Assembly (NCBI RefSeq): GCF_038595005.1
Contig: NZ_CP151997.1
Span: 2,604,001-2,668,000 of the forward strand
Length of the DNA stretch: 64,000 nt
Source of the DNA: Chryseomicrobium sp. FSL W7-1435
GTDB lineage: Bacteria; Bacillota; Bacilli; Bacillales_A; Planococcaceae
Direction: 5' to 3'
The notes below the pieces were generated by a model that saw nothing but the letters and a program-made list of their open reading frames with translations, did not search any database and was not told where the DNA came from. Position numbers and translations under genes: made by a program. Within the stretch, counting starts at the first letter, position 1, and the number at the start of each line of letters is the position of its first letter. This document shows positions 51,532 through 60,835 of this stretch, piece by piece.

Positions 51532-52044
51532 ATGGAACAGCACATTATTAATCAACTCAAAAATCATAAAGAACAAGGCATCTCACTCGTCCTTGATCAA
51601 TACGGCGGTTTACTCAAGCACATTGTGAATAAGTACATTGCTGGGCATCCGGAAGAAATCGAAGAATGCGTAGCCGATATCGTTATCGCGGCTTGGTACC
51701 ACATCGATGAGTTTGACCCGGAACGCAACTCTTTGAAGAACTGGCTAGCTGTCATTGCCAAATTCAAAGCCATCGACCGTCTTCGGAAGTTACAAAGAAG
51801 TGGTCAACAAGACGAGTTATCTGACCAAGTTCCAGCAACTGCAGCGCAGACAATCAATTGGCAAGAAGTTCTTGAAAACCTGTCTCCCCAGGAACAGCGC
51901 ATTTTTAAACGGTATTATTTTGAAGGATCGTCTGCCCGGGAAATTGCATCGGAATACGAAGTGAAAGAATCGTGGATTCACAATAAGCTTTCACGGAGCC
52001 GAAAAAAGTTGCGCACATATTTTCAACAGGAAGAGGGATCCTAA
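51532..52044 (+). CDS. ECF RNA polymerase sigma factor, third pair
   Basis: 170 residues. Region 2 VLDQYGGLLKHIVNKYIAGHPEEIEECVADIVIAAWYHIDEF...LKNWLAVIAKFKAIDRLRKLQ and region 4 LSPQEQRIFKRYYFEGSSAREIASEYEVKESWIHNKLSRSRKKL. Belongs to the group paired with DUF4179 anti-sigma proteins and is not closely related to the pair at 18-21 kb. The stop overlaps the partner start by one base (TAATG). Confidence 0.92.
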   Translation: MEQHIINQLKNHKEQGISLVLDQYGGLLKHIVNKYIAGHPEEIEECVADIVIAAWYHIDEFDPERNSLKNWLAVIAKFKAIDRLRKLQRSGQQDELSDQVPATAAQTINWQEVLENLSPQEQRIFKRYYFEGSSAREIASEYEVKESWIHNKLSRSRKKLRTYFQQEEGS

Positions 52045-53027
52045 TGAGCCTTTATAGCGACTTTAATGACATCGACGCAGAAATTACAACTCATGACAAT
52101 AAATCCTTAACGAAATTAGAGAAAAAACGCATCAAAAAACGTATTCAAAAAAAGTTATCCCCAGCAAAACGACGTGTTGGTTTTATTGCTGCTTCAGTTG
52201 CAGCTATTGCTTTGAGCGCAATTGTTGTAACGAGCCCAACCATTGCTAACATGCCTTTAGTGGCGGGTCTTTTAGAAGATTGGAAGCCTGGCGAAAACCA
52301 AGATTTCACAGAGTACAAAAATCCAATTGGCATCACAGCCACTACTGAAAATGGTGAGTTAACTTTGAACGAAGTGATTGTGGACTACGATAAAATTCTT
52401 ATCAGCTCCACTTTTGTAAAACCCGACGACTTTAGTTATTCACATAGATATCAGATGTTACCCGATATATATATGAATGGGGAAAAGCTCGAAGTGACGA
52501 ACACAGCTGCCCAATCCATCGAGCAAAACTCTTCAATGTACACTGTTTACATTGAAGTGGGACTTGCTGCTCCGCTTGATTCTGCTGAACTAGATTTAGA
52601 AATCGTTTATGCACGCATGTTAACACCAGATGAATCAGATCCAATTGATGGCGTGCGATTATCAGAACCTTGGAAGTTTGACGTGAATGCGAATCAACTC
52701 GCTGTCCAGGAAAACACTGTTGTTAGCACACCCTCTATCACAGTTCCCGCGCTTGATGGAGGAAGCTTTGTGGTCGATAAGGTCATTCGTACACCAATTT
52801 CGACTACTATTTACTTTAGTGAATCGACCGTAGGGAGCGAATTAAATATTCAGTTGGTTGATGCTGAGGGAAATGCTTATTCATGGGACAATGCCTACAT
52901 TGAAGATGATAAAACTGGTATGTTCTCCTTCTCTGGTGTTTCATTCGTGGATAAAGAGTTATTCATTCAAGCACGTGAATACTATCCAGACAATAAACTC
53001 GGGGAGTTGGTAGCGATTCCTGAGTAA
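52044..53027 (+). CDS. DUF4179 anti-sigma factor
   Basis: 327 residues: cytoplasmic N-terminus (LYSDFNDIDAEITTHDNKSLTKLEKKRIKKRIQKKL), one helix (VGFIAASVAAIALSAIVVTSP), then the DUF4179 domain (about 65-180; NPIGITATTENGELTLNEVIVDYDKILISSTF) and a C-terminal beta domain. Expected to tether and inhibit the upstream sigma factor until an envelope signal acts. Confidence 0.88.
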   Translation: MSLYSDFNDIDAEITTHDNKSLTKLEKKRIKKRIQKKLSPAKRRVGFIAASVAAIALSAIVVTSPTIANMPLVAGLLEDWKPGENQDFTEYKNPIGITATTENGELTLNEVIVDYDKILISSTFVKPDDFSYSHRYQMLPDIYMNGEKLEVTNTAAQSIEQNSSMYTVYIEVGLAAPLDSAELDLEIVYARMLTPDESDPIDGVRLSEPWKFDVNANQLAVQENTVVSTPSITVPALDGGSFVVDKVIRTPISTTIYFSESTVGSELNIQLVDAEGNAYSWDNAYIEDDKTGMFSFSGVSFVDKELFIQAREYYPDNKLGELVAIPE

Positions 53028-53029
53028 CC

Positions 53030-53068
53030 AAAAACCAGGACGTCTCGTAAAGAGATGTCCTGGTTTTT
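53030..53068 (+). terminator. Terminator of the third sigma operon
   Basis: AAAAACCAGGACGTCTC / GAGATGTCCTGGTTTTT, one mismatch, 2 nt after the stop codon. Confidence 0.92.
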
Positions 53069-53227
53069 GATTAAAGATTAACTATACTACTATAACATGG
53101 AACCTTTTCTAAAATTATGAGTCTATCTTTAAAATACACTAATAAGATTGTAGTGTAGTCTACTTCATCAATTTAATTAGTGCAGTTTAAAAATTAATTT
53201 CCCTATATACCTTTTGGAGGTGTTTTT

Positions 53228-53512
53228 GTGAAAAAGATATTCCCTCTAGTGTCCTTGCTCTTTTTACTACTTGGGTTCAGCATTTTTATCTCTATGTCGC
53301 AAGAAAACGTATGGGCAAGCACACTTACATTCCACACAGCCGGTCAGCCATTTATAATTATTTTTATGATGTACAGTGTTATTGCTTTTGTCTTTGCGTT
53401 GCTAAGTACTAAAAACACTTACAAATTTATACTTATTTCCGCAAATGCGCTACTTCTCATCGCTACTGCTTTACTGAGTTTTATTGCTATTTTCGGTTTT
53501 CAGTCCGCTTGA
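53228..53512 (+). CDS. Three-helix membrane protein
   Basis: 94 residues; GTG start with TTGGAGGTG upstream. Helices LVSLLFLLLGFSIFIS, IIIFMMYSVIAFVFALL and ISANALLLIATALLSFIAIF. Function not recognised. Confidence 0.7.
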   Translation: MKKIFPLVSLLFLLLGFSIFISMSQENVWASTLTFHTAGQPFIIIFMMYSVIAFVFALLSTKNTYKFILISANALLLIATALLSFIAIFGFQSA

Positions 53513-53552
53513 AGCTTACAGTCTTAGGCGAACTCTATTCTTAATTTCAGAG

Positions 53553-54062
53553 CTATTCGATAACTTCTATAACAAACGAATAACTAGCTGTCCCTTGCTC
53601 CCAGTGGGCTAAAACTTCATAGATGAATATACCTGTCTCAGATAGATCCACTTCTTTTGTTTGTTTAAGAATTGTGTAATTATCATTCCATATTCGCAAA
53701 ATATAATTATTCGGTGGATCTTCAAAATTCAATTCTACAGACGTATCAGAAGAAACTTGCAAGGCTGTCTTGCCTTTGACTAAATCTGGCGGCGATTCAG
53801 AATCTGCCTCTATCCCTTCTCCTTTGCCATCCCCATTATCAATAGTCCAACTATACGAGCCAAGAAAAGGATGAAGAATTTCTTCGCCAAAATTTATAGT
53901 TAGGTCTGGGGGTTCAAGAGCTGTATCTTCTGGGGTGATAGCTATCTGTACGTTTTCTGTTATTTCTTTTGTTTCGCTAATTGTATCACTTTCATCAGAA
54001 TAACCCATTAGTACCAAAAGGGTGGCTAAAGTTAGACCAATCGCTAAACGCTTCAACTGCAT
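53553..54062 (-). CDS. Secreted protein with a lipobox-like signal lacking Cys
   Basis: 169 residues. The signal peptide ends LATLLVLMGYSDESD, where a lipoprotein would have L-M-G-C; the codon is TAT, one base from TGT. It is followed by a Glu/Thr linker and a beta domain (LHPFLGSYSWTIDNGDGKGEGIEADSESPPDL...). The mature part resembles Bacillus lipoproteins, so loss of lipidation is likely unless this is a sequencing error. Confidence 0.75.
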   Translation of the reverse strand: MQLKRLAIGLTLATLLVLMGYSDESDTISETKEITENVQIAITPEDTALEPPDLTINFGEEILHPFLGSYSWTIDNGDGKGEGIEADSESPPDLVKGKTALQVSSDTSVELNFEDPPNNYILRIWNDNYTILKQTKEVDLSETGIFIYEVLAHWEQGTASYSFVIEVIE

Positions 54063-54122
54063 CCCCCCTCTTCATAGTGGACGTTACTTTTTAAAAAAGT
54101 GTCATACTCTCAAAGAAATTGT

Positions 54123-54314
54123 TTAATTAAAAATCGTAAGATAAATTAGTGCTCCAATGATAAGCACTATAATAAGTACTCCTGTCCCTTTCCAACCAAG
54201 GCCTCCTACTAAATCTTGCAGCCCACTGCCTTGAATACTTCCCCCAGGATTATTTCGCAACTCTGTTTGTCTCAGTCTTTCTCGTCTTTGTTCATGCGTC
54301 TCTTTTGATGACAT
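54123..54314 (-). CDS. DUF6366 family small membrane protein
   Basis: 63 residues: ETHEQRRERLRQTELRNNPGGSIQGS, then LQDLVGGLGWKGTGVLIIVLII as C-terminal helix, the hallmark of DUF6366. ATG 54314 has GGGGG 8 nt upstream. Confidence 0.82.
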   Translation of the reverse strand: MSSKETHEQRRERLRQTELRNNPGGSIQGSGLQDLVGGLGWKGTGVLIIVLIIGALIYLTIFN

Positions 54315-54455
54315 TTCATTTTCCCCCTTCACTGTCATGTAACTCTATTCCTTTTCCAAAGAAGAATATAATGCTTTGCCAGCTTCACATGAGTACTTTG
54401 AAGAAGTTTTCGTGTAGTATGTAATTCCTTGCTTTCTGGATAACCTGGGTATAAC

Positions 54456-54944
54456 TCAAACTATCGGTAAATGCATAATGTTCTGCGGACCTTTAGGACC
54501 CACAAATACTTCCCTGTTATCCACAAATCCTATTTTTCGGTACAGTGAGGCTGCTGCCTCATTTCGTTGATTAACCCCGAGTACAAGTTCATCCACATGT
54601 GGAAAAGTAGTTTTTATTAAATCAGGTAGCTGGTGAAGGGCTGTTTTGGCGTAGCCTTTTCCTTGATGCTGCTGATTAATTGAAAATGAGGTAAGGAGCT
54701 TTGCCTTCGTGTTTGAAGAATACTTTGCAAGCTTCTTTCCTTCTTCTAATGTAAAGTAGCCAACTGGTTCTTCAGCATTTAAAATGACGACATGTAGCGC
54801 GGACTCTTCAACTAACGGACTGTTCATCTTTTCTACAGGTAAACTCGTAAACTGTCGTTGTTCTTCTGGAAGTTCAAATTTTTCAAGCGCTTCTCGGAAG
54901 TTTTCGGTAAAGGGGGTTATACGAATAGTATGAGATGTAATCAC
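54456..54944 (-). CDS. GNAT family N-acetyltransferase
   Basis: 162 residues. SFSINQQHQGKGYAKTALHQLPDLI carries the acetyl-CoA loop (Q-G-K-G-Y-A) and LVLGVNQRNEAAASLYRKIGF the usual last helix and strand. Substrate unknown. Confidence 0.88.
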   Translation of the reverse strand: MITSHTIRITPFTENFREALEKFELPEEQRQFTSLPVEKMNSPLVEESALHVVILNAEEPVGYFTLEEGKKLAKYSSNTKAKLLTSFSINQQHQGKGYAKTALHQLPDLIKTTFPHVDELVLGVNQRNEAAASLYRKIGFVDNREVFVGPKGPQNIMHLPIV

Positions 54945-54979
54945 AATCTTAACTCCTTTCTATATCAGTGCACTACCTT

Positions 54980-55471
54980 CTAGGACCACTTGTCATCCAA
55001 ATGATCTGCATAAAAGGCGAGTGTTTTTTTATACTTTCTAATTTCGTCGTTAGTTGTAGTGGCTAAGAGCGTTTTGAGGAGCAATTGCACTGCGTCATGC
55101 GATTCTCCTAAATTGTACAGCGTCATGGCATAAAAAGATTTCAAAGCATGATTACCTGGAAAGTGATTTAATGCTTCAACAAATACTCGTTTGGACTTCT
55201 GATAATCTCCTAGTGCGCGATAAGTACTCCCAAGCCCTAGGTATGCATTTTCTAAATCTGTCGCATCAAGTCCACCTTGGAGTGCTTTTTCATAATGAGG
55301 CACTGCCTTCGCTTCTTCCCCAAGTGCATCATAACTCCAGGCACATTGGTACTGGATATAGGCATCTTCAGGATGTCCATCAGCAAGTTGAGTAAGGATT
55401 TTATTTGATTCTATGTAGTTATTTTCTTCCCGAAGCAATAATGCCTCTTTTAGACTTTGTTCACGTGTCAT
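54980..55471 (-). CDS. Tetratricopeptide repeat protein
   Basis: 163 residues with about four TPR units: NNYIESNKILTQLADGHPEDAYIQYQCAWSYDALGEEAKAVPHYEKALQGGLD, then DLENAYLGLGSTYRALGDYQKSKRVFVEALNHFP. Soluble scaffold; partner unknown. Confidence 0.88.
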   Translation of the reverse strand: MTREQSLKEALLLREENNYIESNKILTQLADGHPEDAYIQYQCAWSYDALGEEAKAVPHYEKALQGGLDATDLENAYLGLGSTYRALGDYQKSKRVFVEALNHFPGNHALKSFYAMTLYNLGESHDAVQLLLKTLLATTTNDEIRKYKKTLAFYADHLDDKWS

Positions 55472-55515
55472 TTTGATTTACCTTTTCCTTTTAAAATTTC
55501 TTTCCTGTAAAGATT

Positions 55516-56232
55516 TCATTTTATGGCATGAAACACAAACGAATGAGATTGTTCATTTGCCAGTTTGTCTTCCCAATCTTCGAACACCACAACATCTCTA
55601 AATCCGACTGCTTTTACAGAAAGCATAAGTTCTTCGTAACTACGAAACTTCAATTGCATTTTTTCACGTACAATCGTTTCTCCCGTTTCAACAAATTTTA
55701 CAGTTTCATAAAATGTAAAGATGTCATCTTCCATCCCTTCGTACTCCGTCCAAATTTCTAAAGCTGCTCCGGTTTCTGGATGTGTTGCTTTATCTGGTGT
55801 TAGATCCTTCTGCCAGTATTCCCACACTCTTTTTGCAGGATTTCTTGTGTCAAAAACAAGCTGTCCACCAGGCTTTAAACTTTGGTAGATATCTCTAAGA
55901 GTCGTTAACCAACTTTCTTCTGTCAGGAAGACTTGTGCTACATTGGCGGTCATGATGACAAAATCGTATGATTTAGGTTGCAGGTCTTTACTGTCACCTA
56001 AAATCCATTTAATTTCAGATTGTAAGCTATGCTCTATCGCATAATCGATAGCCTCTGCGTTAGGGTCAATTGCTGTCACAAGGTAACCCGCTTCCGCTAA
56101 TTTTTTCGTCACTCTTCCTGTACCACACCCTAAATCCGCTACAGTCTTTCCACTTGATTGGTTCAGCAGTTTCAATAAAAACTCGCTATCTTTTTCATAT
56201 GTATTTACTTGATCATAAATAAGAGGTATCAC
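55516..56232 (-). CDS. Class I SAM-dependent methyltransferase
   Basis: 238 residues. Motif I VADLGCGTGRVTKKLAEAG, acidic residue in VTAIDPNAEAI, and the downstream YDFVIMTANVAQVF. Small-molecule methyltransferase of unknown substrate. One base separates it from the GNAT gene upstream on the same strand. Confidence 0.9.
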   Translation of the reverse strand: MIPLIYDQVNTYEKDSEFLLKLLNQSSGKTVADLGCGTGRVTKKLAEAGYLVTAIDPNAEAIDYAIEHSLQSEIKWILGDSKDLQPKSYDFVIMTANVAQVFLTEESWLTTLRDIYQSLKPGGQLVFDTRNPAKRVWEYWQKDLTPDKATHPETGAALEIWTEYEGMEDDIFTFYETVKFVETGETIVREKMQLKFRSYEELMLSVKAVGFRDVVVFEDWEDKLANEQSHSFVFHAIK

Positions 56233-56233
56233 T

Positions 56234-56695
56234 TTATTCAGTTCCTTTCAATTCCAGAGCCAGTCTCACTTGGTCTCGGCACTGGATGCCATTTTCAAAG
56301 ATGGGTTCTGGATAGTGCAAGGTAAAATAATCTGGAACTATCCCAACCAACCGGAAACCGCACCTTTGGTACAGCGCGAGTTGCCCGATACTAGAATTCC
56401 CGGTTGCGACATGAATACTCGCATATTCAAGCACCCTCGCTGTTTCAATCGCATGGAGGATCAGCTGCTTCCCTAGGCCTTTCCCCTGCCAGTGTTCAGC
56501 GACTGCCACATTCATAAGCTCTATTCCCTGAGGAGATTGTTGTTGAAGAATGTATACACCGATACATTGACCTTCAATTTCTAAGACATAGCAATGACCT
56601 GATCGACTATAAGAATGAATTTGATTTTCGGACGGGTCTGCTAACAGCAAGAGCTCCATAGGAAGTGGTTCATGTGGATATAATTTTCGTATCAT
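56234..56695 (-). CDS. GNAT family N-acetyltransferase
   Basis: 153 residues; LMNVAVAEHWQGKGLGKQLILHAIETA carries the Q-G-K-G-L-G loop, IGQLALYQRCGFRLVGIVPDYF the closing strand. Overlaps the membrane gene upstream by 4 bp and abuts the methyltransferase, forming a three-gene minus-strand operon. Confidence 0.9.
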   Translation of the reverse strand: MIRKLYPHEPLPMELLLLADPSENQIHSYSRSGHCYVLEIEGQCIGVYILQQQSPQGIELMNVAVAEHWQGKGLGKQLILHAIETARVLEYASIHVATGNSSIGQLALYQRCGFRLVGIVPDYFTLHYPEPIFENGIQCRDQVRLALELKGTE

Positions 56696-57351
56696 TCCGG
56701 CTCCACAACTTTCGCAGTAAAGGATTGATTCCGTTTCACAAAATCAGTTACCCAAGCGATATCCACTGGACCATTCAAGACTTGGTAGTAGTCCATATCT
56801 CCATAATTAATCAAGCGGTTTTCATAAACCGACCCGCCTGTCCAGTTATTATCGAAAATGAGACTAACCACAAAGCCTTGTTCATTCGATAAATCTGAGT
56901 CCCATTCTCGATTATTCATCTTCTTCACATCATATTGATTCAAAAATGTCTTCCATTCTGCCATTGCCTCTTTGTCTTCGATTATGTACATCTCTCCAGC
57001 TAAATCGACTTGTAGATGTAGCGCTTTTTCAGTTTGAAAATCAAAAGCATGATCCAAGCTTTTCACACGGTACTCATCATACAGACTGAAAACGAATGAA
57101 GCACTTGTGATTACAGCTATACTCACAGCCATGAATGTATACCACTTTTTAGATTTTTCCGATGTTACATTCTCAAACTTTCGTGCTAAGCCGCGAGCTA
57201 CTGGAATTACTAAAACAAACAATACGATAATGCTTAAAAATAACGCTAGAAATGGAGCTCCATTTAAGTAATTGTATGCTCCAAGATAAAATAGAATGGA
57301 TAATGCCATTCCTACACTCCCGAAAACCACCCAATACTGCATTTCTCTCAT
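56692..57351 (-). CDS. Membrane protein, unknown function
   Basis: 219 residues: three helices in the first ~100 residues (VVFGSVGMALSILFYLGAY, FLALFLSIIVLFVLVIPVA, FMAVSIAVITSASFVFSLY), then an extracytoplasmic domain (LQVDLAGEMYIIEDKEAMAEWKTFLNQYDV...). First gene of the operon with the GNAT and methyltransferase genes. Confidence 0.7.
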   Translation of the reverse strand: MREMQYWVVFGSVGMALSILFYLGAYNYLNGAPFLALFLSIIVLFVLVIPVARGLARKFENVTSEKSKKWYTFMAVSIAVITSASFVFSLYDEYRVKSLDHAFDFQTEKALHLQVDLAGEMYIIEDKEAMAEWKTFLNQYDVKKMNNREWDSDLSNEQGFVVSLIFDNNWTGGSVYENRLINYGDMDYYQVLNGPVDIAWVTDFVKRNQSFTAKVVEPE

Positions 57352-57471
57352 CCCGTAACCCCCTAAAAAGTAATTACACTATTCTTTTAATTCCATCTAT
57401 ACGTTTTAAGTGTACCATTTAGTTCCATCTTTCCTAGATGTTTGGTAATCTTTTTTAAAGGAGCGATATCT

Positions 57472-57783
57472 ATGAGGTTTATTAGAATTTCTTTATTTTT
57501 TAGTTTCCTTCTGCTCTTAGTCGGATGTGCGGATGAGGAGCAACCAAACATTTCTCAAACACTTAAGGAAGATTTCAGAGGCGAAGTTACAGAGCTAAAT
57601 GAAGATTCATTTTTAATTGAGTATGGTGCAAATGACTTTGCTTTATTAAAAGCAGATGCATCTATCCTCGAGGAGCTCACTATTGGGGATGTAGTGATTG
57701 TAGAAATTGATGGGGGCATCAATGAATCTGATCCATTACGAGCGGCTACGAAAAAAGTTGAGGTTATTGATTCTACCAATTAG
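57472..57783 (+). CDS. Small lipoprotein
   Basis: 103 residues. Signal and lipobox ISLFFSFLLLLVGC, then a small beta domain, FRGEVTELNEDSFLIEYGANDFALLKADASILEELTIGDVVIVEIDGG, which reads like an OB/SH3-type barrel. AAGGAGC upstream of ATG 57472. Followed by another secreted protein gene, 17 nt downstream. Confidence 0.8.
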   Translation: MRFIRISLFFSFLLLLVGCADEEQPNISQTLKEDFRGEVTELNEDSFLIEYGANDFALLKADASILEELTIGDVVIVEIDGGINESDPLRAATKKVEVIDSTN

Positions 57784-57800
57784 ACATGAGGACTAAGCAT

Positions 57801-58226
57801 ATGAAAAAAGCTATTTTAATAGGTATCGCTGGATTAGTTTTAATCGGTGCAATATGGTTTTATTTCAATCAAAATCAGGATACGACTTTCGGGGAAGTAT
57901 ATGAAAGTGTATTTAATGGTTCAGACATATCTGAAGTCGTTATTGAAGAAAAGCTAAAGAACAATTTTAATTCAGAAAATGAACAGGTACTTGATGTTGC
58001 GGAATTTAAAGAGATTATAGAGCAATCGAGTGATATGAGACTAAAAGAATCTGATATGCCACCACTAAATACTTATGAAATGACAATTTATTACACTCAT
58101 AATGGTGAAGAGAAAATGACTGCAATTGTAGTCGGCTACAACAACACTTTACAAATGGTGGATGGTAAATTTTATACCATTGAAAGTCGAAACTCTTTAT
58201 TTGAATTGATTTATCAGGAACTGTAA
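57801..58226 (+). CDS. Membrane-anchored hypothetical protein
   Basis: 141 residues: signal-anchor (KKAILIGIAGLVLIGAIWFYF) and an extracytoplasmic domain with ISEVVIEEKLKNNFNSENEQVLDVAEFKEIIEQSSDMRLKE and TMTAIVVGYNNTLQMVDGKFYTIES. GAGG 9 nt before ATG 57801. Confidence 0.72.
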   Translation: MKKAILIGIAGLVLIGAIWFYFNQNQDTTFGEVYESVFNGSDISEVVIEEKLKNNFNSENEQVLDVAEFKEIIEQSSDMRLKESDMPPLNTYEMTIYYTHNGEEKMTAIVVGYNNTLQMVDGKFYTIESRNSLFELIYQEL

Positions 58227-58311
58227 ATAACAAATGTCCAACAGATAATAGCTGCTGGACAGTGATTTAATTAACTTATTTCCACTATTCAATTGGTTGA
58301 TTAACAGACCT

Positions 58312-58461
58312 TTATGCCTTCGTAACTGCTTCTAATTCATTTAATCGTTTTTCAACAGTAGTCAATTTTGCGTTCGCCTGCGTAGCAAGTGTAAAACCAA
58401 TAATCCCAAATATAAAACCCATAGTTGCGAATGTAAAAGCCATGATTGTGAATGCCTCCAT
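58312..58461 (-). CDS. 49-residue membrane protein with coiled-coil tail
   Basis: ATG 58459-58461 with GGGGAGG 8 nt upstream; one helix (FATMGFIFGIIGFTLAT) then QANAKLTTVEKRLNELEAVTKA, a short heptad-patterned coiled coil, and TAA. Too short for standard ORF thresholds, but signal quality is good. Confidence 0.72.
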   Translation of the reverse strand: MEAFTIMAFTFATMGFIFGIIGFTLATQANAKLTTVEKRLNELEAVTKA

Positions 58462-58603
58462 GCTAACATCCTCCCCTTTGTTTACATCTGTTTCCTACTA
58501 TACGGAGAACGAGTATCAAAAGTTCCAATCGTTTATATTTCCCCTATACAAAACCAAAGAGAAACAAGTCACTTCTAAACTAAGATACTATTACTGAGAA
58601 CTA

Positions 58604-59383
58604 CTAAACATTTGCACGAACTATATAGCGGGAAAATGTTATCAGAAGACCTCTGTGAGTAGCATTTTGATTGAAGACTTTTGAAATTATAGCTAAGTTT
58701 AGTTCTTTCACTGTTTTATAAATTTCAGGTCTTTGGCCAAAACATCTCATTTTCACTACATCCAGAGGGGTATGTAAATATTCAACACTGTTAACGACTT
58801 CCACTTCCCATTGTAAAAACTCACTCGATTCTAGTCTTTGGTTGAGGGTATTTAAAATCGGTGTTCCTTGTAACTCATCAAATAAATTAGGAAATAAAAT
58901 AGGGAGCTCTTTTCCTGAAGCATCTCCAGGGTGAAGCCCAATAAACTTCCCGCTTTTCTTTAAAACCCTGCTAATAGAAGGATATGCGGAAGTTGGTCCT
59001 TTTCTGTTATAAACAAAATCAAACTCTTCCGTTCTAAAAGGCAACCCATTTTTCGTGTTTCCAACAATAAAAGATACATTCTTTCCTTTAGCTTGATTAC
59101 CGATGTGCACAAAGTTCTCTGTCGCATCAAAACCTACTATTTCTTTTGCAAAAGAACTGCATTTAATCGTGAATTCACCGTGCCCACATCCAACATCCAA
59201 CACTTTCTTATTCACTATATTGTGAAGGACTTCTAGATCAAAATTAGATTCTCCGTTAGGCTCTGTTCGTGTAGAATCCCAAGAATATTCATATTCACCT
59301 TGAAGCTTACTGAGTTGGTTGTACCATTCGAGTGAATGTGGTGGCAGCCACTTTTCTAAGGTTGATGGATTCATTAACTTCAT
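58604..59383 (-). CDS. Class I SAM-dependent methyltransferase
   Basis: 259 residues; motif I KVLDVGCGHGEFTIKCSSFAKEIVGFDATENF and EFDFVYNRKGPTSAYPSISRVLKKSGKFIGLHPGD typical of methyltransf_11/25 families, with rRNA guanine-type relatives (RrmA-like order). Substrate unknown. Confidence 0.88.
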   Translation of the reverse strand: MKLMNPSTLEKWLPPHSLEWYNQLSKLQGEYEYSWDSTRTEPNGESNFDLEVLHNIVNKKVLDVGCGHGEFTIKCSSFAKEIVGFDATENFVHIGNQAKGKNVSFIVGNTKNGLPFRTEEFDFVYNRKGPTSAYPSISRVLKKSGKFIGLHPGDASGKELPILFPNLFDELQGTPILNTLNQRLESSEFLQWEVEVVNSVEYLHTPLDVVKMRCFGQRPEIYKTVKELNLAIISKVFNQNATHRGLLITFSRYIVRANV

Positions 59384-59406
59384 ATTCTAACCCCACTTCA
59401 AATTAA

Positions 59407-60033
59407 CTAGAGCTTTTTATAATACCCACGGGAAGGATAGTATCTGTCATAATCAATTTCATCAAGAGCGGCTAAATCATAGACTTCATATACGCCATCC
59501 ACTAAAGTGTATTTGCACTCTTGTCCATCCTCTGTTTCTACGAGTAACCGCTGATTCTTCATACCTTTGATCACAACTTCTTTCCCAAGACTGTGTTCAA
59601 CACCAAAGACATCGTATGTTTCCAAGCGTAACTCAAATCCGAGTTTTTTATAAAAGTTGTTTGCAGGCTCGTCTCCGCGCGTGTATAGCTCAATAAATTC
59701 TATAGGCGTTTTCTCTAATTCCTCCAAAGCAGCTTCATATAATTTTTGTCCAATTCCTCTACCCTGGTAATCTGGATGAACAGCTATCACACTTAGAAAA
59801 GCACCGAGTCCTTTCGCTAAAAAGGATGTTTGTATTTCTTCAGTGTCCAGTACCATGTCGAGAATTCCTACGACCATGTCATCTTCTAATGCAATCAATT
59901 CAATAGTGGGTCTTCCAGGAAACTGAGGTTTTTCAGTTTTGACATCTTCGTACATGGATGTATGTAAATAAGCGAGTACTCTACAACGTAGCCATCCTTC
60001 TTCGTAACGGGGCTCATATTTTATGATTTTCAT
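59407..60033 (-). CDS. GNAT family N-acetyltransferase
   Basis: 208 residues; AFLSVIAVHPDYQGRGIGQKLYEAALEEL carries the Q-G-R-G-I-G loop; FIELYTRGDEPANNFYKKLGF closes the domain. An extra ~60-residue C-terminal part (MKNQRLLVETEDGQECKYTLVDGVYEVYDL...) is a small beta domain. Overlaps the hydrolase gene by 20 bp. Confidence 0.88.
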   Translation of the reverse strand: MKIIKYEPRYEEGWLRCRVLAYLHTSMYEDVKTEKPQFPGRPTIELIALEDDMVVGILDMVLDTEEIQTSFLAKGLGAFLSVIAVHPDYQGRGIGQKLYEAALEELEKTPIEFIELYTRGDEPANNFYKKLGFELRLETYDVFGVEHSLGKEVVIKGMKNQRLLVETEDGQECKYTLVDGVYEVYDLAALDEIDYDRYYPSRGYYKKL

Positions 60034-60769
60034 GAGTTGTCTCCTTTAACCTTGGTGAGGTAATAAACTTTATGAGTAGTCGCTTCAATATTTCCCTCTT
60101 ACTGAGCCAAAGATAATGCCCTGCGCCATCGACTTCTATATAGTTCGCACGAGGAACCAGCTTGGCAAGTTGCTGAATTGGCCATGAGGGGCGAATATCT
60201 TCTCCCCCTGCTACAAAGAGCGTCGGTACATCGAGTTTTGCAAGATTGTTCAACAAGTCCGGATATTTAATGAAGTCTCTCCATGAAGTGAGAAGACTTC
60301 TGTGTACCTCTCTGTTCGGAGCGTAGAGAAATTCAGGTAATTCTTCACCTTGTGATTGTTTATTTGCAACGTAAGCCTCTTTCCAGTCACGATCATTTTG
60401 AATGCCTGTCCCAGCCATGGAAAGAAAGCCGCGGATTGCATCAGGATACTTGAGTGCGTACACCAACCCCAAGTCCGCCCCCCATGAATGACCAACCACG
60501 GTCCATTGACTAAATCCATACTGCTTTCGAATTTCCTCGATATCGCGTAAGCAGGCGTCCACCCTATAGGTTGTCCCGTCTCCCGTCGACCGTCCACAAC
60601 CCCGTGGATCAAACTGAATGACCTTGCAGTCATCAACTAGTAGGTTTGCTACGGCATCCATATAATCTGCCGCTCCCGGCCCGCCACTTACGAGTAAGAC
60701 AGGTAAGGTTCCTGTGCCTGTTTGCTTTGTCCAAATCGTTGCCCCTTCAACTTCTATACATATCTCCAT
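60014..60769 (-). CDS. Alpha/beta hydrolase, proline-iminopeptidase-like
   Basis: 251 residues. LPVLLVSGGPGAADYMDAVANLL (HGGPG-like oxyanion motif, here SGGPG), IQFDPRGCGRSTGDGTTYRVDACLRDIE, nucleophile elbow GHSWGAD, Asp in FVAGGEDIRPS and His in DGAGHYLW. The DPRGCGRS and GGPG motifs are typical of prolyl aminopeptidases (S33). Substrate not certain. Confidence 0.88.
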   Translation of the reverse strand: MEICIEVEGATIWTKQTGTGTLPVLLVSGGPGAADYMDAVANLLVDDCKVIQFDPRGCGRSTGDGTTYRVDACLRDIEEIRKQYGFSQWTVVGHSWGADLGLVYALKYPDAIRGFLSMAGTGIQNDRDWKEAYVANKQSQGEELPEFLYAPNREVHRSLLTSWRDFIKYPDLLNNLAKLDVPTLFVAGGEDIRPSWPIQQLAKLVPRANYIEVDGAGHYLWLSKREILKRLLIKFITSPRLKETTHENHKI

Positions 60770-60835
60770 TTCTATGCTCCTATCTCTCCTGTTCCATCGC
60801 GATCCAGAAATACTGCCTTCATCGCATCATCCCCT

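Noticed and set aside
58235-58261. Hairpin GTCCAACAG/CTGCTGGAC after the gene ending at 58226
   Set aside because: The stem is mismatched and no T run follows on the plus strand, so a terminator call is not supported.
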